Source: Peptococcaceae bacterium UBA3937
Lineage (GTDB): Bacteria; Bacillota; Peptococcia; DRI-13; DTU073
Length of the DNA stretch: 22,895 bases
Assembly (NCBI GenBank): GCA_002385735.1
Contig: DGEB01000011.1
Location: forward strand, 47,419 to 70,313
Reading direction: 5' to 3'
Each line of letters starts with the position of its first letter. The first letter of the stretch is position 1. The notes under the pieces were generated by a model that was not told where the DNA came from, searched no databases, and worked only from the letters and a program-made list of their open reading frames with translations. Below, piece by piece: positions 16,815-22,895 of this stretch. The position numbers were made by a program, and so were the translations under genes.

Positions 16815-16958
16815 ATGATGCCCCTTCGAGCTTGTCCAAAATGCCAGCACCGATTCTATCAAATCATGGAACAACCTTTAGAGAATGCAAAGAACCAGGA
16901 ACAATATGTGATGTGTTCTTCCTGTGGCACCTTAGTAGGCCGGTTTATGGAAAAATAA
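16815..16958 (+). CDS. Small zinc-ribbon protein, 47 aa
   Basis: The product is unrecognised beyond its fold. ATG at 16815 (a second ATG at 16818 is equally possible) follows CAGGAGGT, and the ORF ends with TAA directly before a strong terminator. The protein has two CxxC knuckles, CPKC (7-10) and CSSCG (34-37), 23 residues apart, which is the classic zinc-ribbon layout. Such small ribbons bind nucleic acid or protein partners. It is transcribed away from the 57-aa membrane-protein gene and stands as its own short unit between terminators. Confidence 0.75.
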   Translation: MMPLRACPKCQHRFYQIMEQPLENAKNQEQYVMCSSCGTLVGRFMEK

Positions 16959-16966
16959 CAAAGCTT

Positions 16967-16998
16967 AAACGAGCCTTGCGGGCTCGTTTCTTTTTGAT
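16967..16998 (+). terminator. Intrinsic terminator after the zinc-ribbon gene
   Basis: AAACGAGCC (16967-16975), a TTGCG loop and GGCTCGTTT (16981-16989) are followed by a T-rich tail, TTTCTTTTT. The stem begins 8 bp after the stop codon, a classic rho-independent terminator. Confidence 0.9.
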
Positions 16999-17049
16999 AA
17001 GTTTTGTGCTGTGATCCTCTCTCCCAGCCTATTTTTTATCATTATTTTC

Positions 17050-17058
17050 TGCTATAAT
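17050..17058 (+). promoter_or_regulatory. Extended -10 promoter of the YnbB-like gene
   Basis: TGCTATAAT is a perfect extended -10 (hexamer 17053-17058); the -35 region is only T-rich. Transcription would begin near 17065, which excludes the in-frame GTG at 17063 as a start and supports ATG 17102. Confidence 0.6.
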
Positions 17059-17101
17059 CAAGGTGCATGATGCTCAACCACAGAAGAAGGGAAAAAGACA
17101 A

Positions 17102-18388
17102 ATGAAAACCACAACAAACAGCTATTATGCAACATTAGAAGAGGAATACCTAATTGACCGGTCTATTCTCCAGGAGATTGAGGAGGCCAACCGGGAATGC
17201 CAGCCGATTTTCGCTGGGATCTCTGCCACAACGGAGCTGAATCAGTTAAAAATATTACGCGCCTTCCAGAGTAATCAGGTAACGGATTTTCATCTGCATG
17301 GTTCCACGGGCTATGGGTACGGAGATGTGGGCCGCGACACGTTGGAACAGGTTTACGCAACGGTCTTTAAGGCCGAAAAAGCGATTGTCCGTGCCCAAAT
17401 CGTTTCCGGCACCCACGCAATTGCCCTGGCCCTGTTCGGCAACCTGGCAGCCGGTGATGAATTAATCGCGGCCACCGGCCGTCCCTACGACACTTTACTC
17501 AAGGTGATCGGAATTCATGGTGAAGAAGGCTCGCTCCTCAAAAACGGCGTCCAATATACAGAAATCCCTTTGACGCCTGATGAGAAAATTGATCTTAAAG
17601 AGCTCTGTGAAAGGATCAGCCCACAAACAAAGATGGTCGCTTTCCAGCGCTCCAAGGGCTACGACTGGCGGCCGTCCTTCCGTATTGCTGAATTGGCCGA
17701 AGCGATTAGCAGAGTGAAAACCCGGTTCCCCTGGGTCATTTGTATGGTGGACAACTGTTACGGGGAATTTGTTGAAGAAAAGGAGCCCCTGGAAATCGGC
17801 GCCGACCTCATTGCCGGCTCGTTAATTAAAAATCCCGGCGGAGGTTTAGCGCTAACCGGAGGGTATCTCGCCGGGAAAGAAGCCCTTATTGAGCAGGCGG
17901 CTTTACGCCTGACCGCTCCGGGAATCGGCCTGGAGGTGGGCTCAAGCCTCTGTTTCGGGCGCACTGCTTACCAGGGATTGTTTATGGCTCCGGCCGTCGT
18001 CGGCGAAGCTTTAAAAGGAGCCGTATTGGCGGCACGGTTTTTTGAAAAGTTAGGATATCCGGTCGCCCCGGGCTACAACGACAAGAGAACGGATATTATT
18101 CAAGCCATTCAACTGGGCAGCCGGGAAAAGATGATCGCATTTTGCCGGGGCATTCAAAAGGCTGGTCCCCTTGATGCGTTTGTAACACCGGAACCGGCTT
18201 TACTGCCCGGTTACACCGATGAAGTAATTATGGCCGGAGGGACCTTCATTCAGGGATCGTCCATTGAACTAAGCGCCGACGGTCCCATTCGTCCTCCCTA
18301 TATCATCTATCTTCAGGGAGGATTGTCCCTGGCCCATATCAAAACCGGCTTAGTTTTCGCCGCCCATGAGCTGCAAAAAAAGCTATAA
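17102..18388 (+). CDS. ynbB: Aluminium-resistance / methionine gamma-lyase family PLP protein (YnbB-like)
   Basis: A fold-type I PLP enzyme of the Met_gamma_lyase (aluminium resistance, COG4100) family, related to cystathionine beta/gamma lyases; its true substrate is not settled. Marks are [14 protein letters not shown], the [14 protein letters not shown] cofactor region, [23 protein letters not shown] (PLP-binding Asp) and the Schiff-base lysine in SLIKNPGGG. The start is ATG 17102 (428 aa), with AGAAGGG about 10 nt upstream. The GTG at 17063 sits at the predicted transcription start and is rejected. In B. subtilis ynbB also lies downstream of spoVK. Its last 6 bases overlap the convergent lexA gene. 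Confidence 0.9.
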   Translation: MKTTTNSYYATLEEEYLIDRSILQEIEEANRECQPIFAGISATTELNQLKILRAFQSNQVTDFHLHGSTGYGYGDVGRDTLEQVYATVFKAEKAIVRAQIVSGTHAIALALFGNLAAGDELIAATGRPYDTLLKVIGIHGEEGSLLKNGVQYTEIPLTPDEKIDLKELCERISPQTKMVAFQRSKGYDWRPSFRIAELAEAISRVKTRFPWVICMVDNCYGEFVEEKEPLEIGADLIAGSLIKNPGGGLALTGGYLAGKEALIEQAALRLTAPGIGLEVGSSLCFGRTAYQGLFMAPAVVGEALKGAVLAARFFEKLGYPVAPGYNDKRTDIIQAIQLGSREKMIAFCRGIQKAGPLDAFVTPEPALLPGYTDEVIMAGGTFIQGSSIELSADGPIRPPYIIYLQGGLSLAHIKTGLVFAAHELQKKL

Positions 18389-18997
18389 TCTGCGAATCAG
18401 CCCAATCACCTTGCCTAAAATCTGAAACTGTTCCAAATCCCTGACGATAATAGGTTCATAGCTTTTATTTTCGGGCACCAGCCGCACATAATCACTGGTG
18501 CGATAAAACCTTTTGACCGTAGCTTCATCTTCGATTAAGGCCACGACTATATCGCCGTTTTGGGCGATGGGTTGTTTGCGAACGATGACCATATCTCCAT
18601 CGAGAATCCCACAGTTAATCATACTGTCACCGGAAACATTCAGCATAAAGACCTCATCCGACCTGGTGAATTCGAAAGGGAGGGGGAAGGTATCCTCAAT
18701 ATTCTCCACAGCTAATATCGGCATCCCTGCCGTAACTTTACCCACCACCGGGACATTGACCATTTCCTTGGTAACGCGCACATCATCCAATACTTCAATG
18801 GCTCTGGGTTTGGTAGGATCACGTTTAATATAGCCTTTCTTTTCGAGCTGGTTTAAATGATTATGCACGGTGGAACTGGAACTAAGACCGACCGCTTTCC
18901 CGATTTCTCTGACGGCAGGAGGATATCCTTTACTTTTAAGCTCCTTTTTAATGAAAGCAAGGATTTCTTTTTGCCGTTCGGTTAAGGGCTGAGTCAT
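18383..18997 (-). CDS. lexA: SOS repressor LexA
   Basis: LexA represses DNA-damage genes and self-cleaves when RecA filaments form. The 204-aa protein has an N-terminal winged helix (1-68, recognition helix in [19 protein letters not shown]), cleavage site Ala90-Gly91 in VTAGMPI, catalytic Ser125 in SGDSM and Lys162 in EATVKRF. ATG at 18997 follows AGGAGGG. Its promoter and a near-consensus LexA box lie upstream (autoregulation). It is divergent from the yneA-like gene and ends 6 bp inside the convergent ynbB gene. Confidence 0.97.
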   Translation of the reverse strand: MTQPLTERQKEILAFIKKELKSKGYPPAVREIGKAVGLSSSSTVHNHLNQLEKKGYIKRDPTKPRAIEVLDDVRVTKEMVNVPVVGKVTAGMPILAVENIEDTFPLPFEFTRSDEVFMLNVSGDSMINCGILDGDMVIVRKQPIAQNGDIVVALIEDEATVKRFYRTSDYVRLVPENKSYEPIIVRDLEQFQILGKVIGLIRRL

Positions 18998-19033
18998 CCT
19001 GATCCCTCCTATAAAGATAATCTACTTTAACAA

Positions 19034-19062
19034 ATTGTACCACGAAACAAAATAATTTGCAA
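19034..19062 (-). promoter_or_regulatory. lexA promoter
   Basis: On the minus strand, TTGCAA (19057-19062), exactly 17 bp, then TACAAT (19034-19039) preceded by TGG gives a sigma-A promoter with an extended -10. The -35 overlaps the LexA box, so bound LexA would block RNA polymerase. Confidence 0.75.
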
Positions 19063-19073
19063 ACGTTCGTTCG
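19060..19073 (-). promoter_or_regulatory. LexA operator of lexA
   Basis: CGAACGAACGTTTG on the minus strand matches 13 of 14 positions of the Gram-positive LexA box CGAACRNRYGTTYC. It overlaps the lexA -35 element. Confidence 0.8.
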
Positions 19074-19092
19074 TTTTTTTCGCAAAAATCTC

Positions 19093-19121
19093 TTGACTCC
19101 AAACATAAGTTCTGTTATCCT
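19093..19121 (+). promoter_or_regulatory. yneA-like gene promoter
   Basis: TTGACT (19093-19098), 17 bp, TATCCT (19116-19121) forms a sigma-A promoter. One LexA-like box fills the spacer and a second lies just downstream, as expected for a tightly repressed SOS gene. Confidence 0.65.
19100..19113 (+). promoter_or_regulatory. LexA-like operator 1 of yneA
   Basis: CAAACATAAGTTCT matches 11 of 14 positions of the Gram-positive LexA box, with the AAC...GTT core intact. It lies between the -35 and -10 of the yneA-like promoter. Confidence 0.6.
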
Positions 19122-19127
19122 GATAAT

Positions 19128-19141
19128 AGAACCTATGTTTG
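19128..19141 (+). promoter_or_regulatory. LexA-like operator 2 of yneA
   Basis: AGAACCTATGTTTG matches 11 of 14 positions of the LexA box and is nearly the reverse complement of operator 1, 28 bp away centre to centre. Its right edge abuts the GGAGG ribosome-binding site. Confidence 0.55.
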
Positions 19142-19155
19142 GAGGTTGAAACACG

Positions 19156-19446
19156 ATGAGAAGAAGAAAAAGGCCACAGCGCAAACCCTTTTGCTTAATC
19201 CTTGTAATGCTAATATTCCTGGTCATTCTCATTCAGGCGACAACGCCGTTAACGCTCCGAGCCAATACACCGACTCAGATAATTACGGTCATTGTGGAAG
19301 AAGGCGATACGCTCTGGGCCATTGCCAGGCAATATCGAACGGACCAGCAAGACATCCGCAAATATATCGATTTAATTCAGGAATACAACGGCAAAAGCAA
19401 TCCGCAACTGCAACCTGGAGAAGCACTTGCCATTCCTGTTTACTGA
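19156..19446 (+). CDS. yneA: YneA-like SOS cell-division suppressor (TM + LysM)
   Basis: A 96-aa protein with a basic N-terminus (MRRRKRPQRK), one membrane segment (about 12-29) and a LysM domain (about 43-95: VEEGDTLWAIARQY ... LQPGEALAIPVY). This is the layout of B. subtilis YneA, which is induced through LexA and halts division after DNA damage from outside the membrane. Three things support the call: length, domain order, and the place divergent from lexA with LexA-like boxes on its promoter. ATG at 19156 follows GGAGG by 10 nt. Sequence similarity between YneA proteins is low, so a generic LysM protein is the alternative. Confidence 0.8.
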   Translation: MRRRKRPQRKPFCLILVMLIFLVILIQATTPLTLRANTPTQIITVIVEEGDTLWAIARQYRTDQQDIRKYIDLIQEYNGKSNPQLQPGEALAIPVY

Positions 19447-19577
19447 TCAATTCCCAAAAATCATCGCCGTCCCCCGTAATGGAAGATCTTTGTAAAAGGG
19501 GAGGGAAAGGGAGTTTCCATTGGCCCAACAGTGTTATAAAGCCTTTAGTCATTAAAAACAGGGGGTAAACAAAAAAT

Positions 19578-19772
19578 ATGGCCAAAAAATGCGAACTGGA
19601 TGAAAATAAACAATGTGATAATTGTGGTGAATGCAATCTTTGCGATCTTGAGCCGGATAAAATCTGTGATAATTGTTGTAAATGTCTTGGTGACGCCGAT
19701 TCAAGGGCCATCAAAATTATCGGCGTTATCACCGACGAAGAAAAGGCCGGCCGATACCGGAAAGGAAAATAG
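19578..19772 (+). CDS. Cysteine-rich small protein, 64 aa, probable metal binder
   Basis: A protein of unknown function. It carries ten cysteines in its first 39 residues as two related halves: CDNCGECNLC and CDNCCKC, each preceded by an acidic D/E-rich turn. The C-terminal third (SRAIKIIGVITDEEKAGRYRKGK) has no Cys. Clustered CxxC pairs suggest zinc or iron-sulfur binding. ATG at 19578 lies 12 nt after GGGGG, a somewhat long spacing. It is 131 bp downstream of the yneA-like gene with no terminator between, so it may share the SOS transcript, and a terminator-like hairpin follows. It could be an iron-sulfur or redox accessory protein; I do not assign a function. Confidence 0.7.
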   Translation: MAKKCELDENKQCDNCGECNLCDLEPDKICDNCCKCLGDADSRAIKIIGVITDEEKAGRYRKGK

Positions 19773-19814
19773 CAGGACCAGGCTTTCCTTTTAATCCTTG
19801 ACTACAGCTTGCAG

Positions 19815-19843
19815 GGCGCCGGACGCGCCGCTTTTTTCTTTTT
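19815..19843 (+). terminator. Probable intrinsic terminator after the Cys-rich gene
   Basis: GGCGC (19815-19819), a CGGAC loop and GCGCC (19825-19829) are followed by a T-rich tract (TTTTTTCTTTTT). The stem is short but GC-only and lies about 40 bp past the stop. Confidence 0.6.
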
Positions 19844-20020
19844 ACATATCGTTATTACTTCCGATAATGGGCATTATGTTAACTAGAAGATAAGTAAGTG
19901 ATTCGGTTCATTATCATCAGACCCCGCCCCCTCTTTCCTTCTCTTATAATTAACTATTCAATATCTTTATTTCTTTCTATTATTACATTATTAATTCATC
20001 TATTGATCATTTCATATTCA

Positions 20021-20060
20021 CTGATTCATTCTCTGATTCATTCATTGGTTCATTCATCAT
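20021..20060. repeat. Low-complexity CTGATTCATT / TTCATTCAT repeats
   Basis: CTGATTCATT occurs twice, two bases apart, followed by CATTGGTTCATTCATCAT. This is a short degenerate tandem repeat. The units are too short and irregular for a CRISPR array. Confidence 0.6.
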
Positions 20061-20126
20061 AAACCTGGCTTCGACCTCTATTTTCTTATGACCCGGTCAA
20101 CATTTCCCGGTCTCCGAAAAATGACT

Positions 20127-20149
20127 AAAAACGGCCCGAAAAACGAGCC
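20127..20149 (-). terminator. Minus-strand intrinsic terminator, distal copy
   Basis: On the minus strand, GGCTCG, a TTTTT loop and CGGGCC (with one U-G pair) are followed by GTTTTTAG. The stem is 6 bp fully paired as RNA. It is the second of two related units downstream of the 20331-20906 gene. Confidence 0.55.
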
Positions 20150-20203
20150 TCTAAAATGCCCTACAAGCGTTTAGAATTTACCCGGTAATGGTTTTATATA
20201 TGC
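20133..20203 (-). repeat. Terminator-unit repeat, copy A
   Basis: Imperfect direct repeat of copy B (20256-20329), offset 122 bp. It shares TAAAATGCCCT exactly (20152-20162) plus a diverged flank (18 of the next 28 positions match) and a hairpin with the same A/T loop at the same place. Confidence 0.55.
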
Positions 20204-20245
20204 GAAATATTTCTTTTTAAGCCAGAATCCACAAAAATAACTTTC

Positions 20246-20271
20246 AAAAAAAAACCGGTCAAAAACGACCG
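20246..20271 (-). terminator. Minus-strand intrinsic terminator of the unknown AT-rich gene
   Basis: On the minus strand, CGGTC, a GTTTTT loop and GACCG are followed by G and nine T, about 60 bp after the stop of the 20331-20906 gene. The stem is short but the T tract is ideal. Confidence 0.75.
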
Positions 20272-20329
20272 TTTAAAATGCCCTGTAATCGATTAGTAAA
20301 TATCCGCTAAGGTAGTTTATATGTATTGC
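20256..20329 (-). repeat. Terminator-unit repeat, copy B
   Basis: Partner of copy A; holds the shared TAAAATGCCCT at 20274-20284. It lies directly after the stop codon of the unknown minus-strand gene, so it is that gene's 3' untranslated region. Confidence 0.55.
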
Positions 20330-20330
20330 A

Positions 20331-20906
20331 CTATTTAGCCAGCTGATTTTCCTGTTTTAATTGTACCGGCCAGTATTTATTGTAAAATTCACTGTCGGCG
20401 ATTTGCAGGCCGACCCGTAACGGCGGGGCTATGTTTAAATCTTTAAAGTCTTCATCGCTGCTGAGCTCATTGATTAAATCCTGGACGATCGTATTCAGGA
20501 AATCATAAAATGCTTTATAGACAACTTCATTGTTAACCTGGGATAAATCAATTTCCATTTTTTTGAGATTATGTTTAATGACGATCTGGTCACTGATTTC
20601 AAATTCATCTTTCCATTCCGGAATTTCCATTTTTTTATAGCCAAAGTATTCAAAATCCGGACAATGATTATTATACTTTCCATGTTGATCTTCGCCGTAC
20701 CAGCCAGGGCCTTGATCCAAGAACTCCTTAACAAAATTTTCAGAATTGGTCGGCGAATCAAAATTTATCAATATTTCCCCGAGAAAGGGATCGCAATATA
20801 TTCCAATGGTCGCTATCGTAAAATCTGGCTTTTCATTTTTAAATTCTTTTATCGAATTATGGCAAAAACGAAAAATGCTTTGTCGATATTCCGCGAACGT
20901 GATCAT
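20331..20906 (-). CDS. Unknown AT-rich protein, 191 aa (immunity-like?)
   Basis: I do not recognise a family with confidence. The start is ATG 20906 because ACGGAGGT precedes it; an upstream in-frame ATG at 20984 lacks a ribosome-binding site and would overlap the MATE gene. The protein is acidic, cytoplasmic (no signal peptide or membrane segment) and rich in Asn, Lys, Phe, Ile, Asp and Glu. Notable stretches are a Trp/Gly turn GPGWYGEDQHG (about 91-101), CPDFEYFGYKKMEIPEW and a helical KAFYDFLNTIVQDLINEL. The size, acidity and orphan placement recall immunity proteins of toxin systems (DUF4303/SMI1-like), but that is a resemblance only. It has much higher AT than its neighbours, lies downstream of a MATE gene on the same strand, and is followed by two related terminators. 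Confidence 0.75.
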   Translation of the reverse strand: MITFAEYRQSIFRFCHNSIKEFKNEKPDFTIATIGIYCDPFLGEILINFDSPTNSENFVKEFLDQGPGWYGEDQHGKYNNHCPDFEYFGYKKMEIPEWKDEFEISDQIVIKHNLKKMEIDLSQVNNEVVYKAFYDFLNTIVQDLINELSSDEDFKDLNIAPPLRVGLQIADSEFYNKYWPVQLKQENQLAK

Positions 20907-20958
20907 TGCAACACCTCCGTTAATTAGCCTATCTACCTTTATTCTATTATATTTCCCC

Positions 20959-22344
20959 CTAAATTTCCATACCTTGTATGACATTTTTGAGCCAGCGCTG
21001 CGAAACCAGCCGGTAAAGCACCACTAATGATTTGGTCAGTTCTTCAATACTAATCAGTATCACAACATATTCAACAGGACAATGCAAGACAAAGGCGCTC
21101 CAAAAGGCAACCGGCACGCCAATACACCACATGGTAAAGGCTTCGGTCACAAAGGCAAAGCGGACATCCCCGCCGCCCCGCAGCACACCTACAATGCCCA
21201 CGGTGCTAAAGACCCGAATCGGCATGAAAAGTGCGGTAAAATACATAATGAACAAGGCACTCTGATAGACCTCCCGCGAAATCTTAAAGCTGGAAAGGAT
21301 ATAGGGCGCGCATATTGCTAAAAACAGACCCAGGACCACCCCACTGGCCAGGGAAAGGAGAGCAAAGCTCCAGGCGTAGTCTCCTCCCTCCTCCTCCTTC
21401 CCTTCCCCGATGCGGTGCCCGATCATTACGGCCGCCGCGTTGGCGATCCCAAAAATTACTACAAAAAAGAGATTGTGCACCGTATTGGTGATTTGCACCG
21501 CGGTAATCGCCTGGGTGCTCATGCGGGCAAATACCACCGAATAAACGACAAAGGCCAGACCCCAGGTCGTATCATTGAGAATCACAGGAAGCACCGTCTT
21601 ATAGATCCTCGCCACATATTCACCGGTTATTCTCTGCAAATCCCGCCATCTTACCTGCAAGGCCGGGATGCGGTCGGCGAAAGCCACGAGAATCATGACT
21701 TCCAAAAGACGAGCCACAACGGTAGCGATGGCTGCCCCCTCCACGCCAAGGGCGGGCATTCCCCCATGACCAAAAATCAACAGATAGTTAAGAATGGTGT
21801 TGCACAACAAGGCCAGAGTGCTAACAAGCATCGGCAGCACCGTATTTCCGATACTGCGGGCCGCGGCGCTGTACCCGAAACCGACCGCCGTAAAAAGATA
21901 ACTCAGACCCACAATCCTTAAATAGCTGCTTCCCACGTGAATGACGGCTCCATCTTTACTAAAAACCATCATGATTTGCGCCGGGAAAAAAACAGCACAA
22001 AGGGAAAAAAGCAGAGCCACCAGGCTCGCGCTCAGCAACCCCAGCCCTAATACTTTTCGAATACTGGCTTCATTTTGATGGCCCCAGAATTGAGCGATAA
22101 AAACGCTGCAGCCGCTGAAGATGCCGATAAAAATAAGATTAAAAAGGAAAAAATACTGATTGGCGATACCCACCGCGGCAATCTCCGTCTCCCCTACCCA
22201 GCCCAGCATGATGGTATCAATCAGATTAAGGCCGGAGGTTATAAGGTTTTGCAAGGTAATAGGTAGGGCCAGGATAAAAAGCTGCCGATAAAACTGTTTT
22301 CCACAAAATAGATATTTATTTAAAAATCCCTGAGCTTTGCTCAT
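20959..22344 (-). CDS. MATE family multidrug/Na+ or H+ antiporter
   Basis: A 461-aa inner-membrane MATE-family exporter, related to NorM/DinF, that uses ion gradients to expel drugs or metabolites. It has about twelve hydrophobic segments in two similar halves; family-like stretches are LALPITLQNLITSGLNLIDTIMLGWVGE at the start and the mid-protein GVEGAAIATVVARLLEVM. ATG at 22344 lies inside the DUF763 gene (29-nt overlap) with only a weak GGTGTGATGAAAG upstream, so translation is probably coupled. The transported compound is not predictable. Confidence 0.93.
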   Translation of the reverse strand: MSKAQGFLNKYLFCGKQFYRQLFILALPITLQNLITSGLNLIDTIMLGWVGETEIAAVGIANQYFFLFNLIFIGIFSGCSVFIAQFWGHQNEASIRKVLGLGLLSASLVALLFSLCAVFFPAQIMMVFSKDGAVIHVGSSYLRIVGLSYLFTAVGFGYSAAARSIGNTVLPMLVSTLALLCNTILNYLLIFGHGGMPALGVEGAAIATVVARLLEVMILVAFADRIPALQVRWRDLQRITGEYVARIYKTVLPVILNDTTWGLAFVVYSVVFARMSTQAITAVQITNTVHNLFFVVIFGIANAAAVMIGHRIGEGKEEEGGDYAWSFALLSLASGVVLGLFLAICAPYILSSFKISREVYQSALFIMYFTALFMPIRVFSTVGIVGVLRGGGDVRFAFVTEAFTMWCIGVPVAFWSAFVLHCPVEYVVILISIEELTKSLVVLYRLVSQRWLKNVIQGMEI

Positions 22345-22895
22345 CTTTCATCACACCTGCCAACTTCCGTAACGCGTCTAACTTTTCCCGCTGTCCGATT
22401 TTCCCCTTTTCCAACGCCACACGCAGCGTGTCAATCGAATGTTCCATGTCCTTTTTATTGACGGGAAAGGGATAACCGTCTTTGCCGCCGTGGGCAAAGG
22501 AATAACGGACCGGATCTGCAAAAACCGCCTTGACGCCGTGGGTTACTTCGGCCACCATGGCCAAAGCTCTTAAGGTGGCTGGTCCGACCCCCTGTTCCTC
22601 TAAAAGTGCTTCAAAATTCGCCGGCGGTTTTTCGTAAAGGCGAAAGAGGGTCTTATTCAGGCGCTGCGCCGCCGGAATAGGATGATAAGACGGCATGCTG
22701 AACAGAACGAATTCCCCGGTTGATTTGCTGTTCTCTGTTGGCGTATCTATCGCCGTCTTAATGTTTTGCGCTGTTTTTGCGCTTGGCTCGGGTAAAGCAC
22801 TCCACCAGGACAACTGTTCGCCCAGCGCGGGCATCCCCTGCATCCCGGACCTCCCGGGCATGCCGGGCGTATCGATCCCTGGCGATTGCCCTGGC
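22316..22895 (-). CDS. DUF763 protein, C-terminal part (5' end outside window)
   Basis: The C-terminal half of a DUF763 (PF05559) protein, a family of unknown function. Family marks are SMPSYHPIP, LLEEQGVGPATLRALAMVAEV (a helix-hairpin-helix-like GVGP turn) and DPVRYSFAHGGKDGYPFPVNKKDMEHSIDTL. The frame is open to the window edge, so the ATG at 22861 is not the start. Ahead of the conserved part lies a low-complexity linker rich in Pro, Gly, Met and Ser (roughly 22660-22895). The HhH-like turn hints at nucleic-acid contact, but that is inference. It overlaps the MATE gene by 29 nt. Confidence 0.88.
   Translation of the reverse strand, partial: PGQSPGIDTPGMPGRSGMQGMPALGEQLSWWSALPEPSAKTAQNIKTAIDTPTENSKSTGEFVLFSMPSYHPIPAAQRLNKTLFRLYEKPPANFEALLEEQGVGPATLRALAMVAEVTHGVKAVFADPVRYSFAHGGKDGYPFPVNKKDMEHSIDTLRVALEKGKIGQREKLDALRKLAGVMKDEQSSGIFK

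Larger units (their letters stand above)
19844..20330. other. Gene-free AT-rich segment
   Basis: No ORF with a ribosome-binding site was seen on either strand. The left half is strongly pyrimidine-biased on the plus strand (runs of TTCATT, ATTATT). The right half holds two related minus-strand terminator units about 122 bp apart. Composition differs sharply from the balanced flanking genes and matches the adjacent unknown gene at 20331-20906, suggesting one acquired segment. Confidence 0.6.

Noticed and set aside
16464..16874. 136-codon minus-strand ORF
   Set aside because: It has no ribosome-binding site, runs antisense through the zinc-ribbon gene, and its residues are Arg/Gly/Ser-rich shadow sequence of the 57-aa gene, which has a strong Shine-Dalgarno.
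17063..17101. GTG 17063 as the start of the YnbB-like gene
   Set aside because: It lies at or before the predicted transcription start from TGCTATAAT and lacks a ribosome-binding site; ATG 17102 has both.
19146..19568. 140-codon plus-strand ORF overlapping the yneA-like gene
   Set aside because: Its start is too near the GGAGG and the product has no domain; the frame at 19156 gives a clear TM plus LysM protein.
19980..20330. Possible CRISPR array
   Set aside because: Repeats are short, AT-rich and irregular; there are no constant-length repeats or spacers and no cas genes.
21415..21921. 168-codon plus-strand ORF
   Set aside because: It is antisense to the MATE gene; Gly/His/Arg-rich composition is the usual shadow of a membrane-protein gene.

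Overview
The window is a stretch of chromosome from a spore-forming or spore-lineage member of the Bacillota. I infer this from the gene content: a PdaB-type polysaccharide deacetylase, SpoVK, a LexA/YneA SOS pair and an MreB paralogue. I also infer it from gene order: miaB-mutS-mutL-miaA-hfq-spoVK followed by the YnbB-like PLP protein, as in the B. subtilis mutSL-miaA-hfq-spoVK-ynbB region, and lexA divergent from a LysM protein, as for lexA-yneA. Base composition is close to balanced over most of the window, with one clearly AT-rich patch at about 19.84-20.96 kb. I cannot name the species.

Left part (1-7.6 kb): the 3' end of guaB, a PdaB-like deacetylase, a HisC-type aminotransferase, a divergent MreB-like actin homologue (minus strand), an Orn/Lys/Arg decarboxylase of the SpeA/YaaO type, an L,D-transpeptidase with two peptidoglycan-binding domains (minus), and a patatin-like phospholipase with an unusual insertion. 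Two of these genes (deacetylase and decarboxylase) have no ATG/GTG/TTG where their proteins should begin. Each has an ATC or ATA codon 8-9 bases after a good Shine-Dalgarno core.

Middle part (7.6-16.4 kb): a compact plus-strand cluster for tRNA modification, mismatch repair and RNA chaperoning (miaB, mutS, mutL, miaA, hfq), ending with spoVK and a clear terminator. MutL keeps the endonuclease motifs expected where MutH is absent.

Right part (16.4-22.9 kb): a 57-aa hydrophobic minus-strand protein and a divergent 47-aa zinc ribbon, both under 60 codons; the aluminium-resistance/YnbB family PLP protein; lexA; and divergent from lexA an SOS-controlled yneA-like cell-division suppressor. The lexA-yneA intergenic region carries one near-consensus LexA box and a pair of weaker boxes forming a large inverted repeat. 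A cysteine-rich 64-aa protein follows. Then comes a roughly 490-bp gene-free AT-rich segment with low-complexity repeats and two related minus-strand terminators. Next is an AT-rich minus-strand gene of unknown function that looks acquired, then a MATE transporter whose start overlaps the end of a DUF763 gene that runs off the window.

No tRNA, rRNA, insertion sequence or CRISPR array was seen. The best candidates for something undescribed are the AT-rich island with its duplicated terminator units, the hairpin that covers the deacetylase ribosome-binding site next to a non-standard start, and the small Cys-rich and hydrophobic proteins.
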